From positions 3,286,001-3,350,000 of the forward strand of contig NZ_AP027364.1 in the NCBI RefSeq assembly GCF_030295975.1: 64,000 nt of DNA, given 5' to 3'. The notes beneath the pieces were generated by a model. It was not told where the DNA came from. It saw only the letters and a list, made by a program, of their open reading frames with translations, and ran no database searches. The first letter of the stretch is position 1, and each line of letters opens with the position of its first letter. Source of the stretch: Thalassotalea atypica. GTDB taxonomy: Bacteria > Pseudomonadota > Gammaproteobacteria > Enterobacterales > Alteromonadaceae. Positions 1-7,761 of this stretch are shown here, piece after piece. The position numbers and the translations under genes were made by a program.

Positions 1-171
1 GCGCTAGTTCCTTTACCAATAAGTCGAACATGGTTTAGTGAACAGTTTTTGATAAAAATATTCGAACAAGAGCTGATCACTAACGATCGCTACTACTTAA
101 TACAGCACCAAGATATTCAATCCTCTCCTGAGTTAGTCACCTTCGCGGACTGGGTAAAGCAATGTTTTTAG
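1..171 (+). CDS. LysR-type transcriptional regulator, C-terminal fragment (cut by window start)
   Basis: An open frame enters from the left edge and stops with TAG at 169-171. It gives 56 residues that resemble the last part of a LysR effector-binding domain of the GcvA type. The stretch after RYYLIQHQD ends in FADWVKQCF, similar to the 'F-x-x-W' helix that closes many LysR proteins. The helix-turn-helix end lies outside the window, so the target genes cannot be inferred. Family assignment rests on this short tail only and is moderate. Confidence 0.55.
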   Translation, partial: ALVPLPISRTWFSEQFLIKIFEQELITNDRYYLIQHQDIQSSPELVTFADWVKQCF

Positions 172-187
172 GCTACTGAGAATATAA

Positions 188-206
188 AGGTGAATTAAAT
201 TCACCT
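188..206. terminator. Inverted repeat after the LysR gene, possible weak terminator
   Basis: AGGTGAAT and ATTCACCT form perfect 8-bp arms around a 3-nt loop, 17 nt after the LysR stop codon. A run of six T lies 12 nt beyond the second arm rather than directly against it. Intrinsic termination is therefore possible but not typical. Confidence 0.35.
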
Positions 207-299
207 ATCAAGTGCTTTTTTATCGTTTGTCGAAGAGGCCGCGTCTTTATAAAGTTATTGCGCCTCTTAGGCAAATGCAGTTGACAAAGGAGCAACAAA

Positions 300-827
300 A
301 TGAATAAAAAATCAGGATTAAGTAAAGTGGTAGCACTTACCACTCTATTATGTTCATCAGCCTATGCCACACCGAATACTATTGACATAGACGGGTTAAA
401 GGTCGCAATTATCAAAGATGCAGTTGGTACAAATGAAGTATTAACCGGAAATTATCCTCTGGCCGAGCGTAAACTGACAACATCAAGTAAATTAACGACA
501 AGTCAATTTGATCAATCAATGGGACTTTGCGTAACGTATCTTAAAATGACCAAACTAAATAAAGCAAATAATGCCTGTTCGAAAGCTTTGTCCTCAATAC
601 TAGGTAAAAGTGGTCGAGCCAAATATTTAGCTTCTATGGCGTATTCAAATCGTGCTGTTGTCAAATACCTAGCCAAAGATCATTACGGTGCACTCGACGA
701 CATGAGCTCAGCTATATTGACCAGCCGAAATAAAGTGGTAAAAGATAACTTATTAATTTTAAAACAAAATATAAGTGAACTTTTGAATACATCCAATACA
801 GAGCCTGCTTTTGTAGAAACAGAATAG
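300..827 (+). CDS. Small secreted protein of unknown function, possibly TPR-like
   Basis: The protein has 175 residues. An N-terminal signal peptide (basic MNKK, then VVALTTLLCSSAYA, cleavage expected after AYA) predicts export to the periplasm. The start is supported by AAAGGAG about 7 nt upstream. The mature part is helical. Residues about 110-145 (YLASMAYSNRAVVKYLAKDHYGALDDMSSAI) resemble a tetratricopeptide hairpin with an N-R-A-x-x-x-Y core. Two cysteines (about residues 77 and 93) could form a disulfide. I recognise no named family. A 45-codon gene follows 25 nt later with its own ribosome site, so the two may be co-transcribed. Confidence 0.6.
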   Translation: MNKKSGLSKVVALTTLLCSSAYATPNTIDIDGLKVAIIKDAVGTNEVLTGNYPLAERKLTTSSKLTTSQFDQSMGLCVTYLKMTKLNKANNACSKALSSILGKSGRAKYLASMAYSNRAVVKYLAKDHYGALDDMSSAILTSRNKVVKDNLLILKQNISELLNTSNTEPAFVETE

Positions 828-852
828 TACACACCTACAAGGAGTATAATTC

Positions 853-990
853 ATGCTTAACCGAATAATTGCTAAAATGACTGAACTTACAGACTTTTAT
901 CATCAATTACGAAGCCTTAACATTAGCCAATGGGAAGTCGATTCACAGGCATTTACACCACAAATTAACTCTTTACGACAGAAAAGATAA
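853..990 (+). CDS. 45-residue small protein, unknown function
   Basis: This short open frame begins with ATG, preceded by AAGGAG at a good distance (839-844), and ends with TAA. The product is mostly polar and probably helical (MLNRIIAKMTELTDF at the N terminus), with no signal peptide or membrane segment. A strong inverted repeat with a T-rich tail starts 25 nt after the stop, as expected for the end of a transcription unit. I see no family match. It probably forms an operon with the exported protein upstream. Confidence 0.45.
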   Translation: MLNRIIAKMTELTDFYHQLRSLNISQWEVDSQAFTPQINSLRQKR

Positions 991-1014
991 CGAGATGCAG
1001 TTAATATACTGACA

Positions 1015-1050
1015 TGCGACCATGTGCTAAAGCTGGTCGCACCTTCTTTT
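1015..1050 (+). terminator. Likely intrinsic terminator after the 45-codon gene
   Basis: TGCGACCA (1015-1022) and TGGTCGCA (1034-1041) form a perfect 8-bp GC-rich stem with an 11-nt loop, followed by CCTTCTTTTG. It separates the small-gene pair from the YebC-family gene. Confidence 0.5.
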
Positions 1051-1176
1051 GAATTTACCCGCCTCTTCAGAATTTCTTAATTTTTTACTACTTGGATCAA
1101 TTTACCCTCTCGAAATTAACTTGTCTGGCTGTTAGAATCGTGCAAATTTCTAGATTTAACACGAGAAGCGTTTCAG

Positions 1177-1905
1177 ATGGGCAGAGCTTACCAAAACCGC
1201 AAATTATCAATGGCTAAAACTGCGGGCCAAAAAACCAAAGTGTACTCAAAGTACGGTAAAGAAATTTACGTTATCGCCAAAAATGGTGGTGTAGACCCTG
1301 ACAGCAACTTGTCACTGCGTCGTACCATTGAAAAAGCTAAAAAAGATCAAGTACCTACTCATGTTATCGAAAAGGCAATTGAAAAAGCTAAAGGTACGGG
1401 CGGAGAAGATTATGCTGAAGCGCGTTATGAAGGTTTTGGCCCAGGTAACTGTATGGTGATCATTGACTGTTTAACAGACAATGGCAACCGCACCATTAAA
1501 GACGTCCGTCAGTGTTTCACTAAAACACATTCTAAAATCGGCTCAACCGGTACGGTTTCTCACATGTTTAACCATCAAGCTGTATTTGCTTTTAAAGGTG
1601 AAGACGATGAAGCTGTATTAGAAAACCTGATGATGGCTGATATTGATGTGACTGATGTTGAATTAGAAGACGGGATTATTACCGTATATGCACCGCATAC
1701 GGAGTTTTATAAAATAAAAACAGAGTTTGCAAACAGCATGTCTGAATATAACTTAGAAGTGGAAGAAATTACGTGGGTGCCACAAACATATACAGAAATC
1801 ACCGCTGAAGAAGACATCGCAAATTTTGATAAATTCATCGCTATGTTAGAAGATTGTGAAGATGTTCAAGAGGTTTATCATAACGCTGAATTACCAAGCG
1901 CTTAA
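1177..1905 (+). CDS. YebC/TACO1-family protein
   Basis: The 242-residue protein matches the whole YebC family length. Recognisable blocks are the N-terminal [31 protein letters not shown], the [11 protein letters not shown] helix, the YEGFGPG loop and the [12 protein letters not shown] segment. Family members are described as transcriptional regulators or as ribosome-associated factors that ease translation of proline-rich stretches. The N terminus ([12 protein letters not shown]) differs from the usual MAGHSKW opening, so this is the divergent YeeN-like branch rather than the canonical YebC beside ruvC. It is cytoplasmic, stands alone, and ends at a strong bidirectional terminator. Confidence 0.85.
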   Translation: MGRAYQNRKLSMAKTAGQKTKVYSKYGKEIYVIAKNGGVDPDSNLSLRRTIEKAKKDQVPTHVIEKAIEKAKGTGGEDYAEARYEGFGPGNCMVIIDCLTDNGNRTIKDVRQCFTKTHSKIGSTGTVSHMFNHQAVFAFKGEDDEAVLENLMMADIDVTDVELEDGIITVYAPHTEFYKIKTEFANSMSEYNLEVEEITWVPQTYTEITAEEDIANFDKFIAMLEDCEDVQEVYHNAELPSA

Positions 1906-1918
1906 CCAATAAGTACAA

Positions 1919-1955
1919 GAAATAAAAAAGCAGCTTAACGCTGCTTTTTTATTTC
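1919..1955. terminator. Bidirectional intrinsic terminator
   Basis: A perfect 16-bp stem with a TTAAC loop has a GCAGC/GCTGC core, an A-run on the left and a T-run on the right. It serves the YebC-family gene from the left and the convergent c-di-GMP gene from the right. Confidence 0.9.
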
Positions 1956-1985
1956 CTAATTTCGACAAATTGTAGCGCAAATGCA

Positions 1986-4580
1986 TTAGATGACTTTAGG
2001 TATAAATTCCCCTTCAACAGCTGAGTTCTCTACTTGAACAGACTTAAAATGGGCAACTCGTCCGTTCACTTCCTGTCCAAGCCATTGTATATAGTCTTCA
2101 ATTGGCATTGGTTTAGCGTAATAAAAACCTTGGCCAATATCAGAACCGAAATCGCGTAAAGTATTTTCATCTAATGGACTATTGACTCCCTCAGCAACGA
2201 CCTCCAATCCCAGCCCTTTAGCCATTTTCACAGTAGTTTCCGCTATAATTTTTCGCTTGTTATCATCACACACATTTTCAACAAACTGGCGATCAATCTT
2301 GAGCTCTCGAAACGGTAATTCACTGATATATGCCATAGACGAATAGCCTGTACCAAAATCATCAATAGAGATTGTAATACCTAATTCGCTTAGTTTTCCG
2401 ATCACAGAAACCGCCACCGAGCTGTTTGAAATCGTGGCTGATTCAGTCAATTCTAGTGCTATTTTACTGGCCGGTAGCTCACTGCGTTCAATTAACTCGA
2501 CTACAAAATTGTAAAAGTCGTCAGCAAGCACATCTTTACCACTAATATTTATAGATATCATGTGGTTATAGCCATGCTCAATAAGCTCTTGTTGCTGCGA
2601 TATTGCCTGATTAAGCACCCAGTGAGTTAGCCGATTGATGATACCCATGTCTTCAGCAATAGGAATAAACACGTCAGGTGGAATAAAGCCCTGCTCAGGA
2701 TGTTCCCATCGTAATAATACTTCGCTTCCGCACACATTCATGGTTTTTAAATCAATTTGTGGTTGGTGATAAAGTTTTAACTTGTTTTGTTCAACTGCCT
2801 GTTTTAAATCACTGGCAAGCGCCAAGTTATAAGCTGACAGATCTTCACTTTCAGGCTCAAACTCGGACCATTTATGATGAGTAAATTCGGCATTAGTTAA
2901 CGCTAGCTGAGCCCTGCTTAACAATTTAATTCCACTGTCACCGTGTTCAGGGTAAGTTGACACACCAATGAGTGCTGATAAAGGTATTTTCAAATCATCA
3001 AGCTGATAAGCTTCCTGTACAAGCTGTTGAACAGAACTTATCAGCACGTTCAGAGACTGCTGGCTGTACTGATGATCTACAATAATGGCTAATCGATTAC
3101 CGTTTAGAAAACTTATTTTTTCACCATTGTCTCCTAAAGTTACGATTGCATCATTGTAGGCAAATAAGGGGGTTAGCCGATCATAAATTCGTTTGAACAA
3201 CTCTGTGTTTTTAAAATCAGTAACATACAAAACAACCCGCTCAATTTGTTCCGGTTCAATCACCAAGACACTAAAACGTTTATTCTTGGTGACGACCAAT
3301 TCAGCAATGGCTTTTTCTATCAACACTTTTCTCGGCATGTGCGTACCCGGGTGATAACTAATTTCCCGTAATCGCTCAATTTCAAAGCGCTTCATTCGCT
3401 CTGCCAACGCCAGTGCCATAAATATGATTTCAATCAGCACGGCGAACATAAAAGCGTTACGCGTCAAGAATGAATAGTCTAATTGGTTTAGCAACACTAA
3501 GGGCTGAATGGTTGCCCCTAATAGCAACGGAATCCATGACAAAAAGTAAAATCTTGCCCAGCCATAAGACCGTTTAAGTCGCAACAAGACGATAGCTAGT
3601 GTAATTGCAATAAGAAAAGGCTGTAGACTAAAGAAAAGTTTCGCTTGGTATTCATGCGAAAGTATTTGGCTTATAAGACTTAAAGCGATCAATAAGCCCG
3701 CAAAGCAAATTCCTAGCCAGTATAGGCGTCCTCGCGTTTTGTCATACCGTAAGAAAAATAAGCTAAATAGTAATAAGAACAACACTAAGGTGTAATGAAA
3801 AAATAGCGAGTAGCGATTTAAAATATGTTGGATATTATCTGGGAAAATCAAGTAACCAAACCCGGTAACACTACCGATAACAACAAATGTCGATAATAAA
3901 TACCCAACATAGAAAAGGTAAACTTTGTCCTTTATCGCCGTAAATAACACCAGGTTATACAATGCCATCACCAACATTATCCCGACAAATGTCCCATAAA
4001 ACGCTAACGTGAAAAGCACTTTCTTAGAAAATTGTGATTGCTCATAGGCGATTAAAGGGATATTTGATGGACCTCCCGCGCGCAACTTTAACAGCACTGA
4101 GACTTGTGATTCTCGACTTAACTTAAAAACAACCTGAGGAAAAGTGCGAGATAATACACTTTGCTCTGTTTCAATGGGCTTAAGAGTCTGGTTGTCATTG
4201 CTCAATAAATAATAAGCTTGTTCAGCTAACATCGCATTATCCACATGAAGGACAATGGAAAGATCGCTCTGCTCAGCGTTTGTTAAATTCAATAAAACCC
4301 AATACGTTTTACCACTTAGATCATAAGGAATTTCTTCTGGCTTTGAGTGAACAAAAGAGTCAAGTTGATGCAGTAAATCAGCACTAACATATTTTGACGA
4401 ATCGTCGATTAAATACCGGTAATCTTGGCTTATTTTTGGGTGAGACTGGGATAACGGAGAAATATTGCTAGATGCAACACTTTGCCATAGGCTGTAAACA
4501 ATCAAACAAAGTGAGACAACGATTACACCAAGCAATATTTTATGAGCACCTTCAGCTTTTATGCTGCGCTTATTATTCAT
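1986..4580 (-). CDS. 7TMR-DISM sensor with degenerate GGDEF and intact EAL domain (c-di-GMP phosphodiesterase)
   Basis: The protein has 864 residues. An N-terminal membrane anchor is followed by a periplasmic 7TMR-DISMED2-type sensory domain (about 50-180), seven membrane helices (about 185-395), a GGDEF-like domain (about 410-570) and an EAL domain (about 585-840). The GGDEF signature is replaced by LNGNRLAII, so cyclase activity is unlikely. The EAL domain keeps the expected catalytic and metal residues: EVLLRWEHP (about 620), NISGKD, ELTES, DDFGTGYSS (about 740), LKIDRQF, AEGV and GQGFYYAKPM. The likely role is an inner-membrane sensor that degrades c-di-GMP in response to a periplasmic ligand. 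It is monocistronic between a terminator and a divergent LacI-type gene. Confidence 0.9.
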   Translation of the reverse strand: MNNKRSIKAEGAHKILLGVIVVSLCLIVYSLWQSVASSNISPLSQSHPKISQDYRYLIDDSSKYVSADLLHQLDSFVHSKPEEIPYDLSGKTYWVLLNLTNAEQSDLSIVLHVDNAMLAEQAYYLLSNDNQTLKPIETEQSVLSRTFPQVVFKLSRESQVSVLLKLRAGGPSNIPLIAYEQSQFSKKVLFTLAFYGTFVGIMLVMALYNLVLFTAIKDKVYLFYVGYLLSTFVVIGSVTGFGYLIFPDNIQHILNRYSLFFHYTLVLFLLLFSLFFLRYDKTRGRLYWLGICFAGLLIALSLISQILSHEYQAKLFFSLQPFLIAITLAIVLLRLKRSYGWARFYFLSWIPLLLGATIQPLVLLNQLDYSFLTRNAFMFAVLIEIIFMALALAERMKRFEIERLREISYHPGTHMPRKVLIEKAIAELVVTKNKRFSVLVIEPEQIERVVLYVTDFKNTELFKRIYDRLTPLFAYNDAIVTLGDNGEKISFLNGNRLAIIVDHQYSQQSLNVLISSVQQLVQEAYQLDDLKIPLSALIGVSTYPEHGDSGIKLLSRAQLALTNAEFTHHKWSEFEPESEDLSAYNLALASDLKQAVEQNKLKLYHQPQIDLKTMNVCGSEVLLRWEHPEQGFIPPDVFIPIAEDMGIINRLTHWVLNQAISQQQELIEHGYNHMISINISGKDVLADDFYNFVVELIERSELPASKIALELTESATISNSSVAVSVIGKLSELGITISIDDFGTGYSSMAYISELPFRELKIDRQFVENVCDDNKRKIIAETTVKMAKGLGLEVVAEGVNSPLDENTLRDFGSDIGQGFYYAKPMPIEDYIQWLGQEVNGRVAHFKSVQVENSAVEGEFIPKVI

Positions 4581-4738
4581 TCAATAAAACTCTATTAATC
4601 ACGTTGGGAGTATTATAAGTCAATCCGAAAAAAAATCTCTTCGATTAATCATTAAATAAGAATCTGGATACGACATTAAAATGTACATTAAATAAAGCGT
4701 TATAACGGACCAATAATTTGACAAACTCCATTTATGAA

Positions 4739-4753
4739 CCATGAATTTCATGG
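4739..4753. promoter_or_regulatory. Palindrome upstream of the LacI-type gene, candidate operator
   Basis: CCATGAA and TTCATGG are perfect 7-bp arms around a single T. The site lies about 140 bp before the LacI-type start. A TTGACA hexamer sits at 4718-4723, and a poor -10 (ATGAAT) 17 bp later falls inside the palindrome. Autoregulation or control of the divergent c-di-GMP gene is possible. The palindrome is seen; the role is inferred. Confidence 0.35.
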
Positions 4754-4893
4754 GATAAGCATGCGCTGTGTTAGTGCTTCTTTTTTCTATCGTTCAAATA
4801 AAACAAAAGCAAATTAATTACCCCATTTATATGTACTTAGTTCGTTCTAAAAGGTAGTATTTTGACAATTCATTGGATTGGAAGTTACTCACC

Positions 4894-5916
4894 GTGAAAT
4901 CAAAACCCACTTCATTTGATATTGCTTATCGAGCAGGCGTATCTCAATCAACCGTTTCTAGAGCATTACGCAACAGCCCGTTGGTTAATGAAGAAACTCG
5001 TTTAAAAGTTCAAGCAATTGCAAAAGAATTAAACTACAAAGTTGATAAAAACGCGAGTAATTTGCGCTCTCAACAAAGTGGCACATTGGCGTTACTGCTG
5101 TTTGAAGATCCTACCAACGATGACTCTTTAATAAACCCCTTTTTCTTGTCTATGCTCGGTAGCATCACCAGAGCGTGTTCTGATAAAGGGTATGATTTAC
5201 TCGTTTCATTCCAACAAATGAACAATGATTGGCATGCTGAATTTGAAGACACCAATAAAGCCGACGGTATAATATTGCTCGGTTATGGTGACTTTGTTGA
5301 CTATGAAGAAAAGCTGCAGCAACTAATTGAGCAAGATACTCGCTTTGTTAGGTGGGGTGCAGAGGTGAAGCAACTTCCTATTGTTTCAGTAGGTTGTGAT
5401 AACTTTCATGGCGGCTATCAGGTAACTGAGCATTTAATCAGAAAAGACCGTAAATCCTTCGCTTTTATTGGCGAAGCATCGAGCCATGCACCTGAATTTT
5501 TCGATCGTTATCTGGGGCATTCTAAAGCATTAAAGGATAATAATTTGTTAGTTGATGAGTCATTGCAATTTGATGCAATCTCAACTGAAGAATCAGGCTA
5601 TTTAGCGGCAGAAAAACTCATTACCAGCGGTCAGCCTTTTGATGCGTTATTTGGTGCCAGTGATCTTATCGCAATCGGTGCGATGCGTGCATTACAAAGT
5701 CATGGCTATAATGTCCCCGACGATGTTGCTGTTATTGGCTTTGATGATATCCCAATGGCAAGCTTTACCTTTCCACCTTTAACTACCGCAAAACAGAACA
5801 CAAAGTTGGCCGGTGAGTTATTGGTTGATAGCCTGCTTAAGTTAATCAATGGGGAAGAAGTAAGCACTACTTTGATGCCGACGAGCTTAATCGTACGAAA
5901 ATCATGCGGCAGTTAA
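4894..5916 (+). CDS. LacI-family transcriptional regulator
   Basis: I chose the GTG at 4894 because LacI proteins normally begin a few residues before the helix-turn-helix and GGAAG lies 9 nt upstream. A TTG at 4873 would add seven residues. The 340-residue product has the DNA-binding helices FDIAYRAGVSQSTVSRALRNSPLV, the hinge region near LNYKVDKNASNL, and a periplasmic-binding-protein-like effector domain with DALFGASDLIAIGAMRAL and DVAVIGFDDIPMASF. It converges with an MFS sugar transporter across a shared terminator. The pair probably forms a sugar-uptake unit in which the regulator senses the transported sugar, but the sugar is not readable from sequence. Confidence 0.88.
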   Translation: MKSKPTSFDIAYRAGVSQSTVSRALRNSPLVNEETRLKVQAIAKELNYKVDKNASNLRSQQSGTLALLLFEDPTNDDSLINPFFLSMLGSITRACSDKGYDLLVSFQQMNNDWHAEFEDTNKADGIILLGYGDFVDYEEKLQQLIEQDTRFVRWGAEVKQLPIVSVGCDNFHGGYQVTEHLIRKDRKSFAFIGEASSHAPEFFDRYLGHSKALKDNNLLVDESLQFDAISTEESGYLAAEKLITSGQPFDALFGASDLIAIGAMRALQSHGYNVPDDVAVIGFDDIPMASFTFPPLTTAKQNTKLAGELLVDSLLKLINGEEVSTTLMPTSLIVRKSCGS

Positions 5917-5950
5917 CTCCCAATATAATAGCAGCTTATTTAGCTGACAA

Positions 5951-5979
5951 AAATAAAGGCGCATTAAGCGCCTTTATTT
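5951..5979. terminator. Bidirectional intrinsic terminator
   Basis: AAATAAAGGCGC and GCGCCTTTATTT form a perfect 12-bp stem with an ATTAA loop. It lies between the convergent LacI-type and MFS transporter genes. Confidence 0.88.
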
Positions 5980-5995
5980 TTATAAGTAGTTTAAG

Positions 5996-7447
5996 TTAAG
6001 CATCATCTTTAACAAAAAATACTGAAAGTGCTGCTAAAAACATCGAGCCACCTGCTAACATAATGATATACACCGCTTGATTGGCAAACACGTTACTTAA
6101 AATCCAACCTGATGCAAGACCTGAAATAATTTGTGGCGCAGCGATAGTAAAGTTAAATATCCCCATGTACACCCCTGTTTTATCAGCTGGTAATGCGCCA
6201 GCTAAGATGGCATAAGGCATAGCCAAAATCGCAGCCCAAGCAATGCCAATCCCTACCATCGACCATACGAGACCAAGTGCCCCCTGTGGTATTTCAACTT
6301 GAGTAATTAATAAATCAACATGGGTAAGTGTCGGATCTTGAAAAAGAATAAAGCTCATATAACCAAGGCCTCCTGCCACTAAACTTAAACCATAGGTAAG
6401 TTTTCGGCCAAAAGTGTTGGCAATTCGAGTCATTAGCATTGCAAAAATAACGGAAAACAGTGCTTGTGCTGCATATAAAATACCGACCCAGTCACCAGCC
6501 GCACCTTTTGCCGCCGCAATATCTGCTGGCAAACCACCTGCGGCTTTAATGTATGCTGGGTCAAACCAGTCTATGGCAACGCCCCAAGCATGTTGCGTGA
6601 TAGCAGCAGGGGTGTATGTCCACATAATAAATAAAGCAAACCAAGAGAAAAACTGCACCAAAGCCAATTGCTTCATGATCACAGGCATATCTTTAAACAA
6701 GCCCCAAAAACCTGATAATCGCTCAACCAGTGATTTCGATGCTTGCTGGTCTTTAGCAACTACTTCTGCGTCCATACCTTTGAATGCATAATATTGTTCT
6801 GGTGGGTATTCTTTGGTTCGAAACACTGTCCATAATACCGAGCCAAGTAAAACCGTAGCACCTATATAAAACGACCAAATCACTGATGGTGCCACTTCGC
6901 CTTGGCTTGATAAATTATCTAGCCCAATAACATTGGTTAAGAAGAACGGTAAAATTGAACCAACCACAGCACCAATATTGATCAGTAAAGTTTGAATTGA
7001 ATAGCCTAAGTTGCGCTGCTTATCTGGTACCATATCCGACACAAGCGAGCGAAATGGTTGAAAGGTTACATTAAATGCCGCATCTTTGATGGCAAAAATC
7101 AACAAGCCAAAAATCATCGGAGGTATAAAAGCAACCACCATCGCAGCATTGGGCAGTAGTGCCATTGCGACTGCTGCGACCAAAGCTCCACCGACTATAA
7201 ACGGTAGTCTGCGGCCCATTTTATTCCAAGTTTTATCAGAAGCTGCGCCAACAATAGGCTGAACAATAAGCCCCATAATTGGTGCAGCAAGCCAAAATAA
7301 AGACAAAGACGATAAGTCCGCGCCCAAATCTGACAATATCCGACTCACATTACCGTTTTGTAAGGCAAAACCTATTTGTACGCCGAGAAAGCCAAAACTG
7401 ACATTCCAAATCTGCCAAAAACTTAATTGCGGTTTAGTAGTATTCAT
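5996..7447 (-). CDS. MFS sugar transporter, SLC45/GPH-like (sucrose or maltose type)
   Basis: The 483-residue inner-membrane protein has about 12 hydrophobic segments. The N-terminal motif SFWQIWNVSFGFLGVQIGFALQNGNVSRI and the loop GAASDKTWNKMGRRLPFIVGG are typical of bacterial SLC45/GPH-type sugar:proton symporters, including proposed maltose and sucrose carriers of marine gammaproteobacteria. An enlarged loop follows transmembrane segment 8 (about residues 295-325). A strong parC terminator lies upstream, so the gene must have its own promoter between 7448 and 7560. Substrate identity is inferred only at the level of di- or oligosaccharide. Confidence 0.82.
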   Translation of the reverse strand: MNTTKPQLSFWQIWNVSFGFLGVQIGFALQNGNVSRILSDLGADLSSLSLFWLAAPIMGLIVQPIVGAASDKTWNKMGRRLPFIVGGALVAAVAMALLPNAAMVVAFIPPMIFGLLIFAIKDAAFNVTFQPFRSLVSDMVPDKQRNLGYSIQTLLINIGAVVGSILPFFLTNVIGLDNLSSQGEVAPSVIWSFYIGATVLLGSVLWTVFRTKEYPPEQYYAFKGMDAEVVAKDQQASKSLVERLSGFWGLFKDMPVIMKQLALVQFFSWFALFIMWTYTPAAITQHAWGVAIDWFDPAYIKAAGGLPADIAAAKGAAGDWVGILYAAQALFSVIFAMLMTRIANTFGRKLTYGLSLVAGGLGYMSFILFQDPTLTHVDLLITQVEIPQGALGLVWSMVGIGIAWAAILAMPYAILAGALPADKTGVYMGIFNFTIAAPQIISGLASGWILSNVFANQAVYIIMLAGGSMFLAALSVFFVKDDA

Positions 7448-7559
7448 TCTTAGATCCCTGCGCCTAGATTCGTTGTTGTTTTAATTGCATAGACATTTGA
7501 ACGTAGCAAAGTCGACATACCAGTATTGTTGTTATTTTTCTTGGTGTAGTAACACGTAT

Positions 7560-7591
7560 AAAAAAAGCACACAAACAAACGCCTGTGTGCT
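7560..7591 (-). terminator. Intrinsic terminator of parC
   Basis: Read on the minus strand, AGCACACA and TGTGTGCT form a perfect 8-bp stem with a 10-nt loop, directly followed by at least seven T. It lies about 170 nt after the parC stop codon. Confidence 0.8.
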
Positions 7592-7620
7592 CAAAAACGT
7601 GTGAATTTATAAAGCACTAC

Positions 7621-7654
7621 GGTTGATATTAAAAAGGGAGTATTAATATCAACC
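7621..7654. repeat. Long inverted repeat in the parC 3' region
   Basis: GGTTGATATTAA and TTAATATCAACC are perfect 12-bp arms separated by 10 nt. No T-run follows on either strand, so it is not an obvious terminator. It would form a stable hairpin in the parC transcript between the stop codon and the terminator. Confidence 0.7.
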
Positions 7655-7761
7655 TCAAACAGCATGCTATATCATCACCTTCGATGTTACTTGCTGCTCT
7701 GTATTCGCTCAATCACTTGCATACGTATTCAACATGGGTGTCGAAAATCTAATGTCCTCAT

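Larger units (their letters stand above)
7448..7761. other. 314-bp intergenic region between the MFS gene and parC
   Basis: From right to left this gap holds the parC 3' untranslated region, a long inverted repeat (7621-7654), an intrinsic terminator (7560-7591), and about 110 bp that must contain the promoter of the MFS gene. I could not assign a convincing -35/-10 pair or a LacI-type palindrome in that part. Confidence 0.6.

Noticed and set aside
5070-5255. Short minus-strand open frame inside the LacI-type gene.
   Set aside because: It is antisense to conserved LacI sequence and has no ribosome site or family resemblance.
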